Shown here: one piece after another, positions 46,393 to 58,151 of the stretch
Numbering within the stretch: the stretch's first letter is position 1
Layout: each line of letters opens with the position of its first letter
Assembly: GCA_024138025.1 (NCBI GenBank)
Contig: JAMXBD010000063.1
Location: 124,001-188,000, forward strand
Direction: 5' to 3'
Length of the DNA stretch: 64,000 nucleotides
DNA from: Combretum micranthum
Lineage: Eukaryota > Streptophyta > Magnoliopsida > Myrtales > Combretaceae
The notes under the pieces: generated by a model
What the model was told of the DNA's origin: nothing
The model's database searches: none
The model's input: only the letters and a program-made list of their open reading frames with translations
Translations under genes and position numbers: made by a program

Positions 46393-49300
46393 TGTAATAA
46401 CCCAAATTCATATAATTCAGAAATTAAAAAAAAATCATTAAGAAAATAATGTAAAATTATTAAAAAAAAATTTAAGAAAAGTCATGGAAGACATTCCTAA
46501 TTTTTATTGAAATTTAAATAATTCGATGATTGTTTAAAAATTTGAATTATTATTTTATGATAAAATTCTATAAAAATAACAACGACGAAATTAAAATATA
46601 TATAGACACAAATAAATGAAAATGAGATTCAAGCCAGTAATAATAATAACCAAAGTTATAAAACAAAACATTCCAAATAATTGAGAAAATGAATGATGAG
46701 TAAATAAATAATTATAAAAGAATAGTACTAAATTTACATAATTTGAATTTGAGAAGTTTATAAATATATAAATATAGCAACAAATCCCAAATTAATATAG
46801 CAAGAAAGTATAACTTAAGTAAATATATACATATATATTAGATAGATTGGATAATGAATATAGAAATATAAGATATTAATCCAATAAATAATAGATTATT
46901 TGATGATTCACAATTTCAATGGAAGTGGAAACAATATCAAATTTCAATCTAAATTAATTGGAATAAAATAATGAAAAGTGAGTGGGAGAATAAAATCTTA
47001 AAACGATTAAAAGCTTTCGAATCACGAAAACTAAAATTATATGGTGTCAATTGTCAATGGATAATTAATCCTAAAGTTGCTTAGAGAGTAATTTAATAAT
47101 TGAGTTTATATAGTTTAATTAAAATAAATAATTTGAATTATAGGTTATAAATGGATAGATTGATATAATCAATTAGTAAATAGACTAAATTGAAATTGAC
47201 ATTTCAAATACTCTTTTTCAATCTTATATCTATTTTAATTATCTATTCCATGAACCAAATTTCTTAAATCCTTTTTGTTATCAAATTTAAGCTATTTTCC
47301 TTTTAAATTACTTATTTACTTTAAGTATTTTTCCCATCTAGCCAAATTTCACTATTTTATCAATCAATTTTAAATTGAATACTCTTTTCTTTTAATCTAT
47401 AAATGATCTAAAATTTTCTTAAGTCTAATATTTAGATTTCTAAAATACTCAAATATAGCTTCTTCAATCTAAATTGTATATCTCCAATTTTCATGAATTT
47501 TAAGATTACTTGCTTATTTAAAAATATCAGTTTTTAAGCTTAAACTTAATTAAATATTAAGTTTTACAAAATTGAATTTCTAAACTTGGTTTGCAATTCA
47601 AGTTAATAATATTACTTAATTATAGTCGAAAATCTTCTTTTAATCGTTTTTAATGCTCAAGATAATAATCTAACAAGTTTAAATCAAAGTCTTTCATTCT
47701 AAATATCCTTAATTAACTTTATATGGATCCTATTTAATCCCTCTCTCTCTCCATTGGCTATCACAATTTCTTCCTTTCCTTCTTTCTTTCCTTTTATATG
47801 TTTTTTTTTCTTCCTCTCTATTTCTCTTCTCATTCAATTCCAAATTCAACTCAAAGTCTCAATTTCAAAGGATATTAAAGAGGAATAAGGATAGTAAACA
47901 AGATGAAAATGAAGATTAAGTAGGTGGAAGCTTCATCAAACAAGAAGTGGTAGTAGCAGTAATAAAGAAAAGAAAATTGAAATTCCTCAAACATATAAGT
48001 ATGATGTTGTCTCTGTTTTTAGTTGTTGTGATTGTTGTTTTATATGATGATTTAATGTTAGTTATGAGTAAAGCTTTAGTAGAAACTTGTAAAGTTATGA
48101 TATATGAGTGTATGCCAAACCTAAGCTTGTTTAGGCATGAATGGATCAAAGGAGTTGATGAAATGAGACGTAGAAATATGTATAGAAATATTATAGGTTG
48201 TGTTGCTAAGTTAATATGGTGTTGTGGATAGTGTTTGATGGATAAAACAAGTAGACAAGTAGCTAAAATGGAGCAAAGGAAAATAAGAGACGTGATCTAG
48301 GCCCATACGAAGCATGGCAAAGGATGTGGTAGCCACTGTCCCCCTACTAAACCTATATGGGGCGTGGTGGCCACCACCACCCTCGATACGCCCCTTATGA
48401 AACCAGGGATCATCTTGTCCTTCTTTTCCTTGTCGACTTAACTTAAATTAAGGGTCTGTTTGGATTAGCTTTTTTCCGGTAGATACAGACACTTTTTCAA
48501 ACTTTTTGCTAACAAATTATTTATCAAAAAATAGATATAGATAAAAAAAAGTTGACAGTTCTCATCAAAAGATCAAATAGAACAAAAATAGATAAAATTT
48601 AGATGCAAATCGGATATATTTACACATATCATTTTAAAAAAGATACAGATACAGATGAAATACAGACAATCCAAACAGACCCTAATTATAACTTTCTCAT
48701 CTGAACTCAAAATGAATTGATTCAAAAGGCTACGAAAAGCTTAAAAAGAGCTCTATAACTTTCATGATTTAAGTTTTTGGAAATTATAAAAGTATTAAAG
48801 CCTAAAGTTTAATTGATTTCACCTACTACATATTCCAAATGAAGTTAAAATTTTGTGTTTGCTTTTTAAATGTGTGTAGTTGAGCATAAATTGAACTTAG
48901 CTAATAACGCTAGGTTCAACTTGACTAAATGAACTTGAATGAATTAAAATGAATTAGATTTATTAAGTTTAATCAACTTGATTAAGATTAAGTCAACATA
49001 AACTTAAGTTAATATGAATCTTAGATATAAAATAAACTTAGTTAACAAATCTAAGTCTACTTGGCATAATCTAATTTATTAACTAAATGAGACTTAATAT
49101 GGTTTATACATATCAAATGAATTAGTTAATGGACTTGAGTTAACATGATTCTTAGAAATGAAATGAAATAATAATATAACTAAAGTTATTTGATCTAATG
49201 AGCTTCACTAAGATAAAATGAGTTAGATAATTAAGTTAGGTCAACATAAATTCTTTAAGTAAATGATTTATATGTGATTGTAATATACTAGACCTTAAGT

Positions 49301-51230
49301 GACAAGAAGAATATGTTGTTTCAAGTATAAGATTGTTATGAAATGAGTGCTTTGTATATGAATGATTTGATGGTGTTTTTGTAACAAAAGACTATAAACA
49401 AAGAGAAAAGAAATACTTTGACAGACAATGGAGAATTGTCTGTATCTTTATGGCGCAAACTTCACAGCCATGGCGGGGTTCCTGTTTAGTATCTGATTAA
49501 ATAGGATCTTAAAATGAATCCAAGTGTTTCAATAGATGTTTGCATTAGTTACATATTCTCTTCTATAACCTTTAGCCAACTTTCTATCCTTTTTTTGATT
49601 TGATATGAAGGATGATGATGAATTGATGATGATGATAATGTTGTCGATGATTAGATGATTGATAGGGATGGTGCTTTGGTCTTCCTAGAAAATAGTTAAG
49701 ATTTAGCTTGGATGCCAAGTGGGTAACAACAATCTCATTATCTTGCTTGTGTTGGTAATATAGTTGCACTTAAGTTAATACTAATATAACTTATTATGCA
49801 TGGGGTTTGGGAATTAGTTTGCTGTTTGGTGATTGGATTGAGTGATAACCTTTGTTTTGTGTCATTTGTGCATTATGTATTGTTGAGTATTTGAAACTTA
49901 TATGGTCATTAACTAATATGATATAATCCAAGTTGACCCTAATTGAATTGGACATGCATTGCATAACATCATTCATGCATTGCTAGGGGTTCACGTCACG
50001 TATTAATATTTCAATTCTACAGTAGTGTTTGATATGGGACCAGTAAGTCCGCATGGAGGCTACTAATAGGGTTGTCGGCTTCACAGGAATTAAGCAGGCA
50101 CCGAAGGACGTCGCCCGTGTCAGAGTTTGCTTAAGGGATTAATACTTAGGGAAAGTTCTATGCTTCTAAGGAAGTGGGCATTATCCAAAAAATTGCTCGT
50201 GTCTTGTGGGGCTTTGGTGTGGGTTATTCCTCTATGCAAGTTAGGTGAGGAGATGAGGCTTAAAAAGAAGATTGATTGGTGAAGTAAATGTTTTGGTTTC
50301 ATGCACAAAATTGTTTCAAGAAGAAGTCCTCACTCCTTAATCTTGTCTAGGGATGAGATAGAGGCTATATTTTAATAAAATGAGTTTCAAAGAAAATCAT
50401 CCATCCTTAGCTAATTCTAAGGGGAAGTTAGAGATTATTTTTCAATAAAAAGTATTTAAAGATAAAATCTTCCCTTCTTGGAGATATCCAAGGGGCAATT
50501 GACGGTTATATCTTTCGTATAAAAAAGAAATGATTTTTGTGCTAAGAGGAATATGAGCTGAAGGCTCAAGATTGAGTATGCACCCTCTTCCTCAATTCAT
50601 AGTTCTCCTGGGCATGAATGGCCTGTATTCAGTCCTTCAACCTCCAAGAGAGAGTGTAAATCTCCATTGGTTTAGATTCCGATCATCCAAACTATGCATA
50701 TCATATGGTTGAGTGTTCATTGAATATGTTTGTTAAATAAAAACTTGATTAACATTTGTTTGTTGTGTGATTTGATTTTATTATTCACTGAGGTATGGTT
50801 GAGCTTATACTCCCATAGTTTTGGTGCAGGAATAGCTGAAGCATCGATTCTTGGATAGGTTAGTGTGGAGAAGAACCCTAGAAGATAGAAAACAATTTGT
50901 TATGAGAAATAGATAGATGATATAATTTGTTAAGATTCTATTTCTTGTATAATATAAGCTTTGTTTAAGGATTAGAAATGTAATGTTGTAGTTTCAAGTT
51001 TGTAAGACATAGATGATTTATTCTATTTTACTATTTGGTATGGGATACTGATTCTTTGCAGTTCTGGTGGACTGTAGGAAATTGGATTTCCTTTATTTAT
51101 TACAAATATAATTTCATATTAGATGATTACACAGTAATTATTCAGGTAAAGCCTTGCAAACTCTGACTTGCAACACATGTGATATGATAACTTTAGGTTA
51201 TTCATCTAGGCTTGTTTTTAGGGTGTGACA
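46393..51230 (+). mobile_element. 4.8-kb solo LTR of a gypsy-type element
   Basis: It starts TGTAATAACCC and ends AGGGTGTGACA, so the ends form TG...CA with short inverted similarity. Flanking 5-mers are GTTTC (46388-46392) and GTGTC (51231-51235), a target duplication with one change. The insertion splits a gag gene that reads across cleanly when the LTR is removed. The segment 50625-50710 is the reverse complement of 27300-27380 in another copy. A MITE sits at 48452-48682. Frames within it, including 47947-48231, show no domain. There is no internal region, so it arose by LTR-LTR recombination. Confidence 0.78.
48452..48682. mobile_element. Tourist-like (PIF/Harbinger) MITE, intact copy
   Basis: 231 bp with a perfect 15-bp terminal inverted repeat GGGTCTGTTTGGATT (48452-48466) and AATCCAAACAGACCC (48668-48682). 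The flanking 3-bp duplication TAA is at 48449-48451 and 48683-48685. The size, the 3-bp TWA target and lack of coding match Tourist-like MITEs, which are moved by PIF/Harbinger transposases. It is the best-preserved of three family members in this window. Confidence 0.88.
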
Positions 51231-51545
51231 GTGTCTTCAGCCATTGTGTCTATAGCATGCTATTGATTGGTCTCCTTTCTTAAATGACAAGTTGTCTTCT
51301 CTGTTTCAGGATCGTATTGAAGCACATCTATATGAGAAGAATGATTCATAACCAAAACAATTTTTATATTATTAGTTTGTAAAGTTTCATTCAAAATATT
51401 TTTATAAGTGAACTAGTTTGTTGTCTATATTTCACCAAATTAAATTTAATTCTCTAATTCAATGAAATAACAAAAAAAAAAGGCATGTTTAAACATATAA
51501 ATCATGATTGTAATCAAATGTTACCTACAAGATATTTACTCTTTA
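51231..51545 (-). pseudogene. Start of the split Athila-like gag and its leader
   Basis: The minus strand has ATG at 51244 and reads MAEDT up to the solo LTR boundary. Beyond the LTR, at 46387 and below, it continues with NL, a stop, then ELAALKLN, as expected at the N-terminus of Athila-type gag. Upstream, 51245-51400 is leader. The segment is cut at about 51546 by copia element 3. Confidence 0.65.
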
Positions 51546-51958
51546 TTTTATAAACAAGATATGAAAATAATGGCAAATAAATGTAAAGCACTCACACAAA
51601 TTTACATGGGAGACCCTTGATAGAAAAAACCATGGGTAGAGGTAAGAGAATTCACTATATGTTGAAAAAAGAGTACAAGGATGTGATTGCAAAAGAATGA
51701 CCTAATTTTACAGACCCTAACAAAACACATATATTAGAGTGTATTATAAGCTTAAAGCCAACAGCTAAAAATAAAAAAAGTAAAAAAAAAAAACAAAAAG
51801 AAAAGCCAAGGCCAACCCTTCAAGGCCGGTGGTGAAAGTGCTAACCTAGCTTAAATCTCACAAAAATCAATTCAAGGCCAGTAGTGTACTAGTTAACGCC
51901 AGCGGCCTTGACTCCAAAGCTGGCGACTTTGGACTGGATTCGATTTACACATCCAATA
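51546..51958 (-). repeat. 3' LTR of copia element 3
   Basis: It aligns throughout with 55701-56141, for example ATATGAAAATAATGGCAAA at 51560 against 55714. The left terminus is decayed (TTTTATAAA where TGTTATAAA is expected), so its edge is approximate. Confidence 0.8.
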
Positions 51959-52091
51959 ATCTTTACCTTGACACGAATTCAGGAGCAAAAATACAAACTA
52001 CAAACTTCAACATAAAAAAAAAAAAAAAACATTCTCTACCTCTTCCACAAACCCCTAAAAGGGATGAATCAACAACGAACACTAACCAAGT

Positions 52092-54800
52092 CTAGGAAAT
52101 GCTTAACTTGGCCATAGGAAGTGACTTAGTCATCATATCAGCAGGATTATCTTGAGTACTGACTTTGCTCACAGCAATATCACAATGAGTGATAACATCA
52201 AGAATAAGGTGATACCGAACATCAATGTGCTTTATCCTCTCATGAAACATCTTATCTTCTATGAGATAGATTGCACTATGACAATCACAATAGACTGTAG
52301 TAGTCTTTAAGTCATCACTAAGTTCATCAAATAATCCTTTCAACCAAATATCTTCTTTACAAGCTTCGGTAATAGCCATATACTTGGCATCGGTACTAGA
52401 TAAAGCAACTGTAGCTTGCAAAGTGGCTTTCCAACTAATAGCACAACTCCCAATAGTAAAGATATACCTTGTGAGAGATCTTCTTTTATCCAGGTCTCTA
52501 GCAAAATCAAAATAAAAAAAAATCCAATAATTCCATCTCTAGTTCTACTAAATTCTAAACAAACATTAGTAGCACCTCTTAAGTATCCAAAAACTACCGA
52601 ATTGCTCCCCAGTGTTCCTTATCAGGATTTGCCATGAATCTACTAACTGTACTGACTGCATATGACAAATCTGGATATTTGCAAACCATACCATACATAA
52701 GAGATCCCATTACACTAGAATATAGAACTCGTGACATATAATCAACATCTTCATCTTATTGCAGAGACAAGGTAGATGAAAGTCTGAAACGAGCTACTAA
52801 AAGAGTATTAAAAGGTTTAGCACTCTGCATATTGAACCTGCTAAGAACTTTTTCAATATACCCCTTTTAACTTAGGTACAATTTACTTGCTTTTCTTTCT
52901 CTCATAATCTCCATTTTAAGAATCTTTTTTGTTGGACCCAAGTCTTTCATTTCAAACTCTCTACTCAATTGAGCTTTAACTTTTATAATCTCTATTCTAA
53001 TCTTGGCTGCTATCAACGTATCATCAACATACAAGAGCAAATACCCTAATGACCCATCACTACACTTCTTGAAATAAACGCGGCTATCAAACTTGCTTCT
53101 TTTGAAATCATGAGTAGTCATGAATGAATCAAACCTCTTGTACCACTATCTAGGTGACTGCTTCAAGCTACAAGAGACTTTTTCAGCAAGCAAACATAGC
53201 CTCTTTACCTTTATGGAGTTTTACTAAATCCCAAGTACCATTCTTGTGAAGAGATACCATCTCCTCATGCATAGCAATCATCCACTTACCAGAATCATCA
53301 CAACTAACTACTTCTGAATAAGTAGAAAGCTCTGTATTGGAATCAATGTCTCCTGGTACATTAAAAGCATAAGCAACAAGATTAGCTCAGCATATCTCTA
53401 TGGAGGTCTAACTTCTCTCCTAGGCCTATCTCTAGTAATGGAACATTGCGTTGGTGGTGGTGGTAAAAAAACAGCATCACCTTGTGTATGTGATCTAGGC
53501 TGAGAAATAGACTTTGGTATAGAACTTGCATCAATCTCAAGCTTCACTTGCATGCATGATTTCTACTGGGCTTTATTAGATGCAATACTAGAAGATAAGT
53601 CATGTAATACAGCAATTTCATCAAAAATAACATCTCTAACAATTATGACATTCTTCGATTCTGGTTACCACAACTTGTATTCTTAACACCAGGCTTATAA
53701 CCAAGGAATATACACTTTACAAATCTATGCTTAAGTTTCCCATGATCAACATGAGCATATGCGGGATAACCAAAAACTTTTAAATTATAATATTCAGTAG
53801 GAGCATTAGACCATATCTCATGTGGAGTCTTTTTCTTAATAGTAGTCGAAGGAGATTGATTAATCAGAAAACATGTTGTAGAAGCCACTTCAACCTAAAA
53901 TGATTTTGGTGAATGACCATTTAAAAGCATGCATCAAACTTTCTCCATAATTGTTTTATGCATCCGTTCTACCATACCATTTTGCTGTGGAGTACCGAAA
54001 ACTGTCAAATACCTCATAGTAACTTTTGACTTGCATAAATCATTGAATTCATTAGAAAAAAAAAAAAAAACCTCCAAACCATTGTTAGTGTGAAGACGTT
54101 TTACCTGCTTCCATGTTTGTTTTTAATCACGATCTTCAACTCCTTAAATGTGAGTAGTATCAGTCTTTTGTTTCAAGAAGAATACCCAAAGTTTTCTAGA
54201 GAATTCATCAATGATTGTCAATATGTAATTAGCACCTACTCTAGAAGGCACCTTAATTGGTCCACAAATATCTAAATGTATGTAATTGAGTGTGCCCTTC
54301 GTGTTATGAGTACCTGTGGTAAAGCCAACTCTCTTTTGCTTCCCAAAAATACGGTGTTTACAAAATTTAAGATTGCCAATGCTTTGCCCATCGAGAAGCC
54401 CTCTTTTACTCAATTCAACTATAGCGGCTTCACTCAATGCCCTAGATGTAGGTACCAGAGTCTAATAGCATCATCGTCTAACAAGGAAGAAGAAGTGACG
54501 ACTGCATCACCTATAACAATAGAACCTTACTGATCTTCAGAACTCCACTTTCACCGGTGTACTTGTACCTTTTTGAATCAAGAGTACTCAAAGAAATCAA
54601 ATCTCTTTTTATATTAAGCATATGTCTAACATCACCATGTGTCTTGACAACATCATCAAACATTTTAATTTTAATTGTTCCAATACCTGCAACCTTGTAA
54701 GAAGCATTATTTTCCATCAAAACAGCACCTTTAGAAATTGTTTCATATATTGAAAACTAGTATCGATTATGACACATATGAAAAATTACAACTAGAATCA
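52092..54800 (-). pseudogene. copia pol of element 3, broken
   Basis: Read from right to left: an envelope of protease sequence near 54790-54511 (VAGIGTIKIKMFDDVV, DVRHMLNIKRDLIS). GAG-pre-integrase and integrase follow at 54437-54144 (FCKHRIFGKQKRVGF, then HLDICGP, DEFSRKLW). The integrase tail lies at 53888-53643 (FLINQSPSTTI, VFGYPAYAHV, CIFLGYKPGVK). Reverse transcriptase lies at 53121-52867 with the intact catalytic YVDD (LLLYVDDTLIAAK). RNase H lies at 52440-52092 ([30 protein letters not shown]). Frameshifts and stops separate the parts. The integrase acidic residue in HLDICGP is kept. Confidence 0.85.
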
Positions 54801-54901
54801 ATAATCCACTCCTTACTTGTTTGAGGATCATCATCAGAAGCAATAAGAAGTTCTCCACTACTATAGTCTTCAGCTACATCAGCTTCATCGGATTTTCTTG
54901 A

Positions 54902-55672
54902 TTAATTTGTCTTTTCATTTGCAGCAGCTTTCTTGTTCTTATTCTGCAATTTATAACACTTTGACTTGATGTGCCATTTCTTCTTGCAATATCTACAAAT
55001 TTTATCTTTATTCAGAGACATCGATTTACCTCTTAAATTACCACTAGAATTATGTTCTTGATTCCTACCACGAATAACTAGGCTCTCAGCCTTTGGCTTA
55101 GATCTGATCATAAGATGTATCATCTTCTCAAAAGAGCCCAAAGCTTCATAAACTTCATCAATGGTGAGAGAATCACAACTATATAAAATAGTATCTCTAA
55201 AGGTCGAATAAGAAGGAGGTAAAGAATACAATAGAATCAAACCTAAATCCTCTTCCTTATACTTATGCTCCGAAGTTTCCAAATTAGAAACAATTTCTTT
55301 AAAAGTGTTAAGTGATCTTCTAGAGACCTACGTTCTATCAAACGATAAGAATATAGTCACTGCTTTAGATCTAGCTTACTAGTCAAGCTTTTCATCATAC
55401 ACAACAGCTCCAATTTCAACCATAACGCAGTAGTTGTCTTCTCCTCCAATACATCCTATAATATTTGATTTGACAAATGTAGATGAATTTGAGAAAGAAC
55501 TTTTCCATCCTTACATGGTTTTTCTTCCAATGACCATGACCAAAGCATCTTCTCAAACCCCAACAGCGCATTATCCAAATCCATCTGTACAAGAATTGCT
55601 CGCATCTTGAACTGCCACAACGAAAATCTGGTGTTGTGATCCAATAGTGGAATATCGTATTTCATAGTTGCC
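54902..55672 (-). pseudogene. copia gag of element 3, broken
   Basis: The start is the ATG at 55672 (MATMKYDIPLLDHNTRFSLW), typical of plant copia gag proteins. A frameshift and stops follow in the capsid part between about 55456 and 55290. The frame 55282-54902 carries LLYSLPPSYSTFRDTILY, a long charged spacer and a complete CCHC zinc knuckle, CRYCKKKWHIKSKC, followed by a Lys/Asn-rich tail. The knuckle keeps all four metal ligands, with Trp where Gly is usual before His. Confidence 0.85.
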
Positions 55673-55700
55673 ATTATCTTAGACAAATCAAACCTAATGT

Positions 55701-56141
55701 TGTTATAAAATGGATATGAAAATAATGGCAAAGAAATGTAAAGCACACACACAGATTTACCTGGAAAACCCTTGATGGAAAAAACCTTGGGCAGAGAAGA
55801 AATAATTCACTATATGTTGAAGGAGTACAAAAGTGTGATTACAAGAGAATGACCTAATTTTACAGACCCTAACAAGACACATATATAGATGTATACTACA
55901 AGCTTAAAGCTGACGGCCAAAAAAAGGAAAACCAAAGCTAACCCTTCAAGGCCAACAACCTAAACTAAAAAACCGGTGGCATACAAGGATAAGCCGGCGA
56001 TGTAAGTGCCTACCTAGCCTAAACCTCAGCTTTGAAAATCAATTCAAGTTCGGCTTAAGGCCGGCAGTATACTAGTCAAGGCCGACGGCCTTGACTTTAA
56101 AGCTGACAACTTTGGAATGGATTCAAGTTACACATCCAACA
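55701..56141 (-). repeat. 5' LTR of copia element 3
   Basis: The minus strand begins TGTTGGATGTGTAACTTG at 56141 and ends CATTTTATAACA at 55701. Gag starts only 28 bp downstream because the primer-site region is missing. Confidence 0.85.
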
Positions 56142-57198
56142 TTATATGAATTATAATCATGCAAAATATACTAGAAAGACCAAAGTGTTCCCAAACCTTT
56201 TCATTATAGGATCTATATTTTTTCTTTTTTCCAATCCAAGTCCAATGTTATAAAAAAATCAAACATAAATCAAAATAAGACCTTTATCATTCTCCATAAC
56301 AAGTGCTATTAATATCCAAATCTTGAAATAATATATATAAATATATATATATGAAAATTAATAAATATTATAGGAGTTAGCATATCCCATGAGACAATAA
56401 ACTAAAATTTGCTAGCAAGGTTGGGATTTTTTTTTTTTTTTCAAGATAAATAAGATTGGGAAACTTTTTAAGATATATAGGGAAGCAAATAACATAAGCA
56501 AACTCAAGACGCAAAAAATCAATAAAATTTAAATTAATCTTTCATGATGTTTCCTGACATCCAAACTAGATAATACTAGGAAATATTGTCTTAATCTCTC
56601 ATGGTACCACTACTGTGTAGATAATGGCATAAGCTAAACAGTCTTAAAAGGTTAGGTGTTGCAAAATGTGAGAAGATTTTTGTAAGGTAAGGAATCATTC
56701 TCTGTTTGCTCCTTTATAAATTTTGATAAACTCTCAAAGATTTTATTTACTTTGTCCATCAAATGAGATGTAAATTAAGTGAAATCTAGATGTTGATTTA
56801 ATCCTTTAGTACAAATGATGTTATAGTATTAATTATTAAGATGTTAGTTCACTTTAGTGTCAAAATCTTTGCCTCCCTAGCTACGTACACAAGCCCTCTA
56901 GGTATGTCAATAATTCCAATTACAAGTTTTGAATCCAAGTTGATTTCAATTTTTTTAGAACCCAAAAATTTTCAATAATATAATCCACAAAATAGATCCT
57001 GTAATTCGGCACTAAATATGTGTAGTATTTTCCAACATTGTCAGACTCGAATATACTAAGGAGTTAGGAGTCTAAGTGTCTAATCAGGGGTCAAACCGGG
57101 ATCACTAAAAAATTAAATTCTAAGTTATATCCTAATTATAAAAAAAAAAATGGAATATACATTAACATCAACCTATTTATAGACAATATTTGATTTAC

Positions 57199-57380
57199 AA
57201 GTGTTTTGAAAATTAATTTATTAGTTCAAAATACAAAATTTTTCCTTTTATTTTAAAAAGCACATGACAAAAAAATTATTAGTTTAAAATCTAAAAGTTT
57301 TCATTTTTTTTTAAAAGCACATGATAATAAATTTATTGTTTTAAAATATAAAGGTTTTCACTTTTTTTAAAAGCACATGA
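57199..57380. repeat. Tandem repeat, about three 57-bp units
   Basis: Units at 57256 and 57313 and a partial one at 57369 begin AAAAGCACATGA and contain TTATTRGTTTAAAATCTAAA-like cores and a TTTTC-T-run. A more diverged unit precedes at about 57199. Confidence 0.75.
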
Positions 57381-57674
57381 CAATATATACATCTGTACAT
57401 ATACAAAATTAGATTCCAAAAGATTTAATGTTTTAAATTAAGTTTAAAAACCAAGCTTTTAAATTAAGTTTAAAATAGTGAAGTCCATGTATCAAGTCGT
57501 TTCAGAGTTAGTAAAATAATATCATAGGTTTGTGATTAGAATTTGCAAGGATGAAAAGGGACAAATGCTATGTTTGGCAAAATTTTTCTATATGGAAATC
57601 AATGGAAATGGATGGAAAGAAATGAGTAGAAATAGAAACAAATGGAGATGGAAAGAAGTTGAATATTTATTTTT

Positions 57675-57918
57675 TGTTTGGTAAGTTATAAATGAAATAG
57701 AAGGAAAAGAAGAGAAATGGAGTTAGTAATTGACGAAATTACCCCTATATTATTTTTATAACATATTAATAAAGTAATTTTACAAGAGTGTTTTTGTACA
57801 ATTTCCTTCCATTTCCTCCCATTTCGGCCCAACTTTGGATAGAAAGAAGATGGCTACTATTTTCCTTCCAATTCTCGTCATTTCATCCTATTTCTCCTAA
57901 AAAACAACTTACCAAACA
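57675..57918. mobile_element. Possible MITE with 13-bp inverted ends
   Basis: TGTTTGGTAAGTT at 57675-57687 is matched by AACTTACCAAACA at 57906-57918, a perfect 13-bp inverted repeat enclosing 218 bp that is purine-rich on one side and pyrimidine-rich on the other. No target duplication is visible, so it could also be an old inverted repeat of other origin. Confidence 0.45.
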
Positions 57919-58151
57919 CGAACACTCCATCCCATTTGACTTACTTTCTTTCTCTTGCATCCGACTTCCCTCAATCCAAACACAATGTAAAAATCAAGAA
58001 GAAGCAAGGCCATCATGAATCTTATCCCTCTCTGCCCCTCGTTTACTTCTCTGGTGAGCTCTTTCTCTCTCTTTTTACGCTCAGCCATCACAAAACACTA
58101 CCTTAGACCACCACCTACTACTGCTTCTTGGTCATCGAAACCAATACCATA

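Larger units (their letters stand above)
51546..56141 (-). mobile_element. Ty1/copia retrotransposon, third family, inactive
   Basis: It lies on the minus strand with LTRs at 55701-56141 (5') and about 51546-51958 (3'), gag next to the 5' LTR and pol after it in copia order. The minus-strand LTR begins TGTTGGATGTGTAA. The primer-binding site is missing. No clear target duplication: TTATA follows the 5' LTR and CTTTA precedes the 3' LTR. It interrupts the leader of an Athila-like gag region. Confidence 0.85.
56142..58151. other. Gene-free AT-rich spacer
   Basis: AT-rich, with T- and A-runs, a tandem repeat at 57199-57380 and an inverted-repeat element at 57675-57918. A 76-codon frame at 57788-58018 overlaps the latter and has no recognisable domain. 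Confidence 0.5.

Noticed and set aside
47947..48231. 94-codon frame in the 4.8-kb LTR
   Set aside because: Lies inside a non-coding LTR with an overlapping frame on the other strand; no domain.
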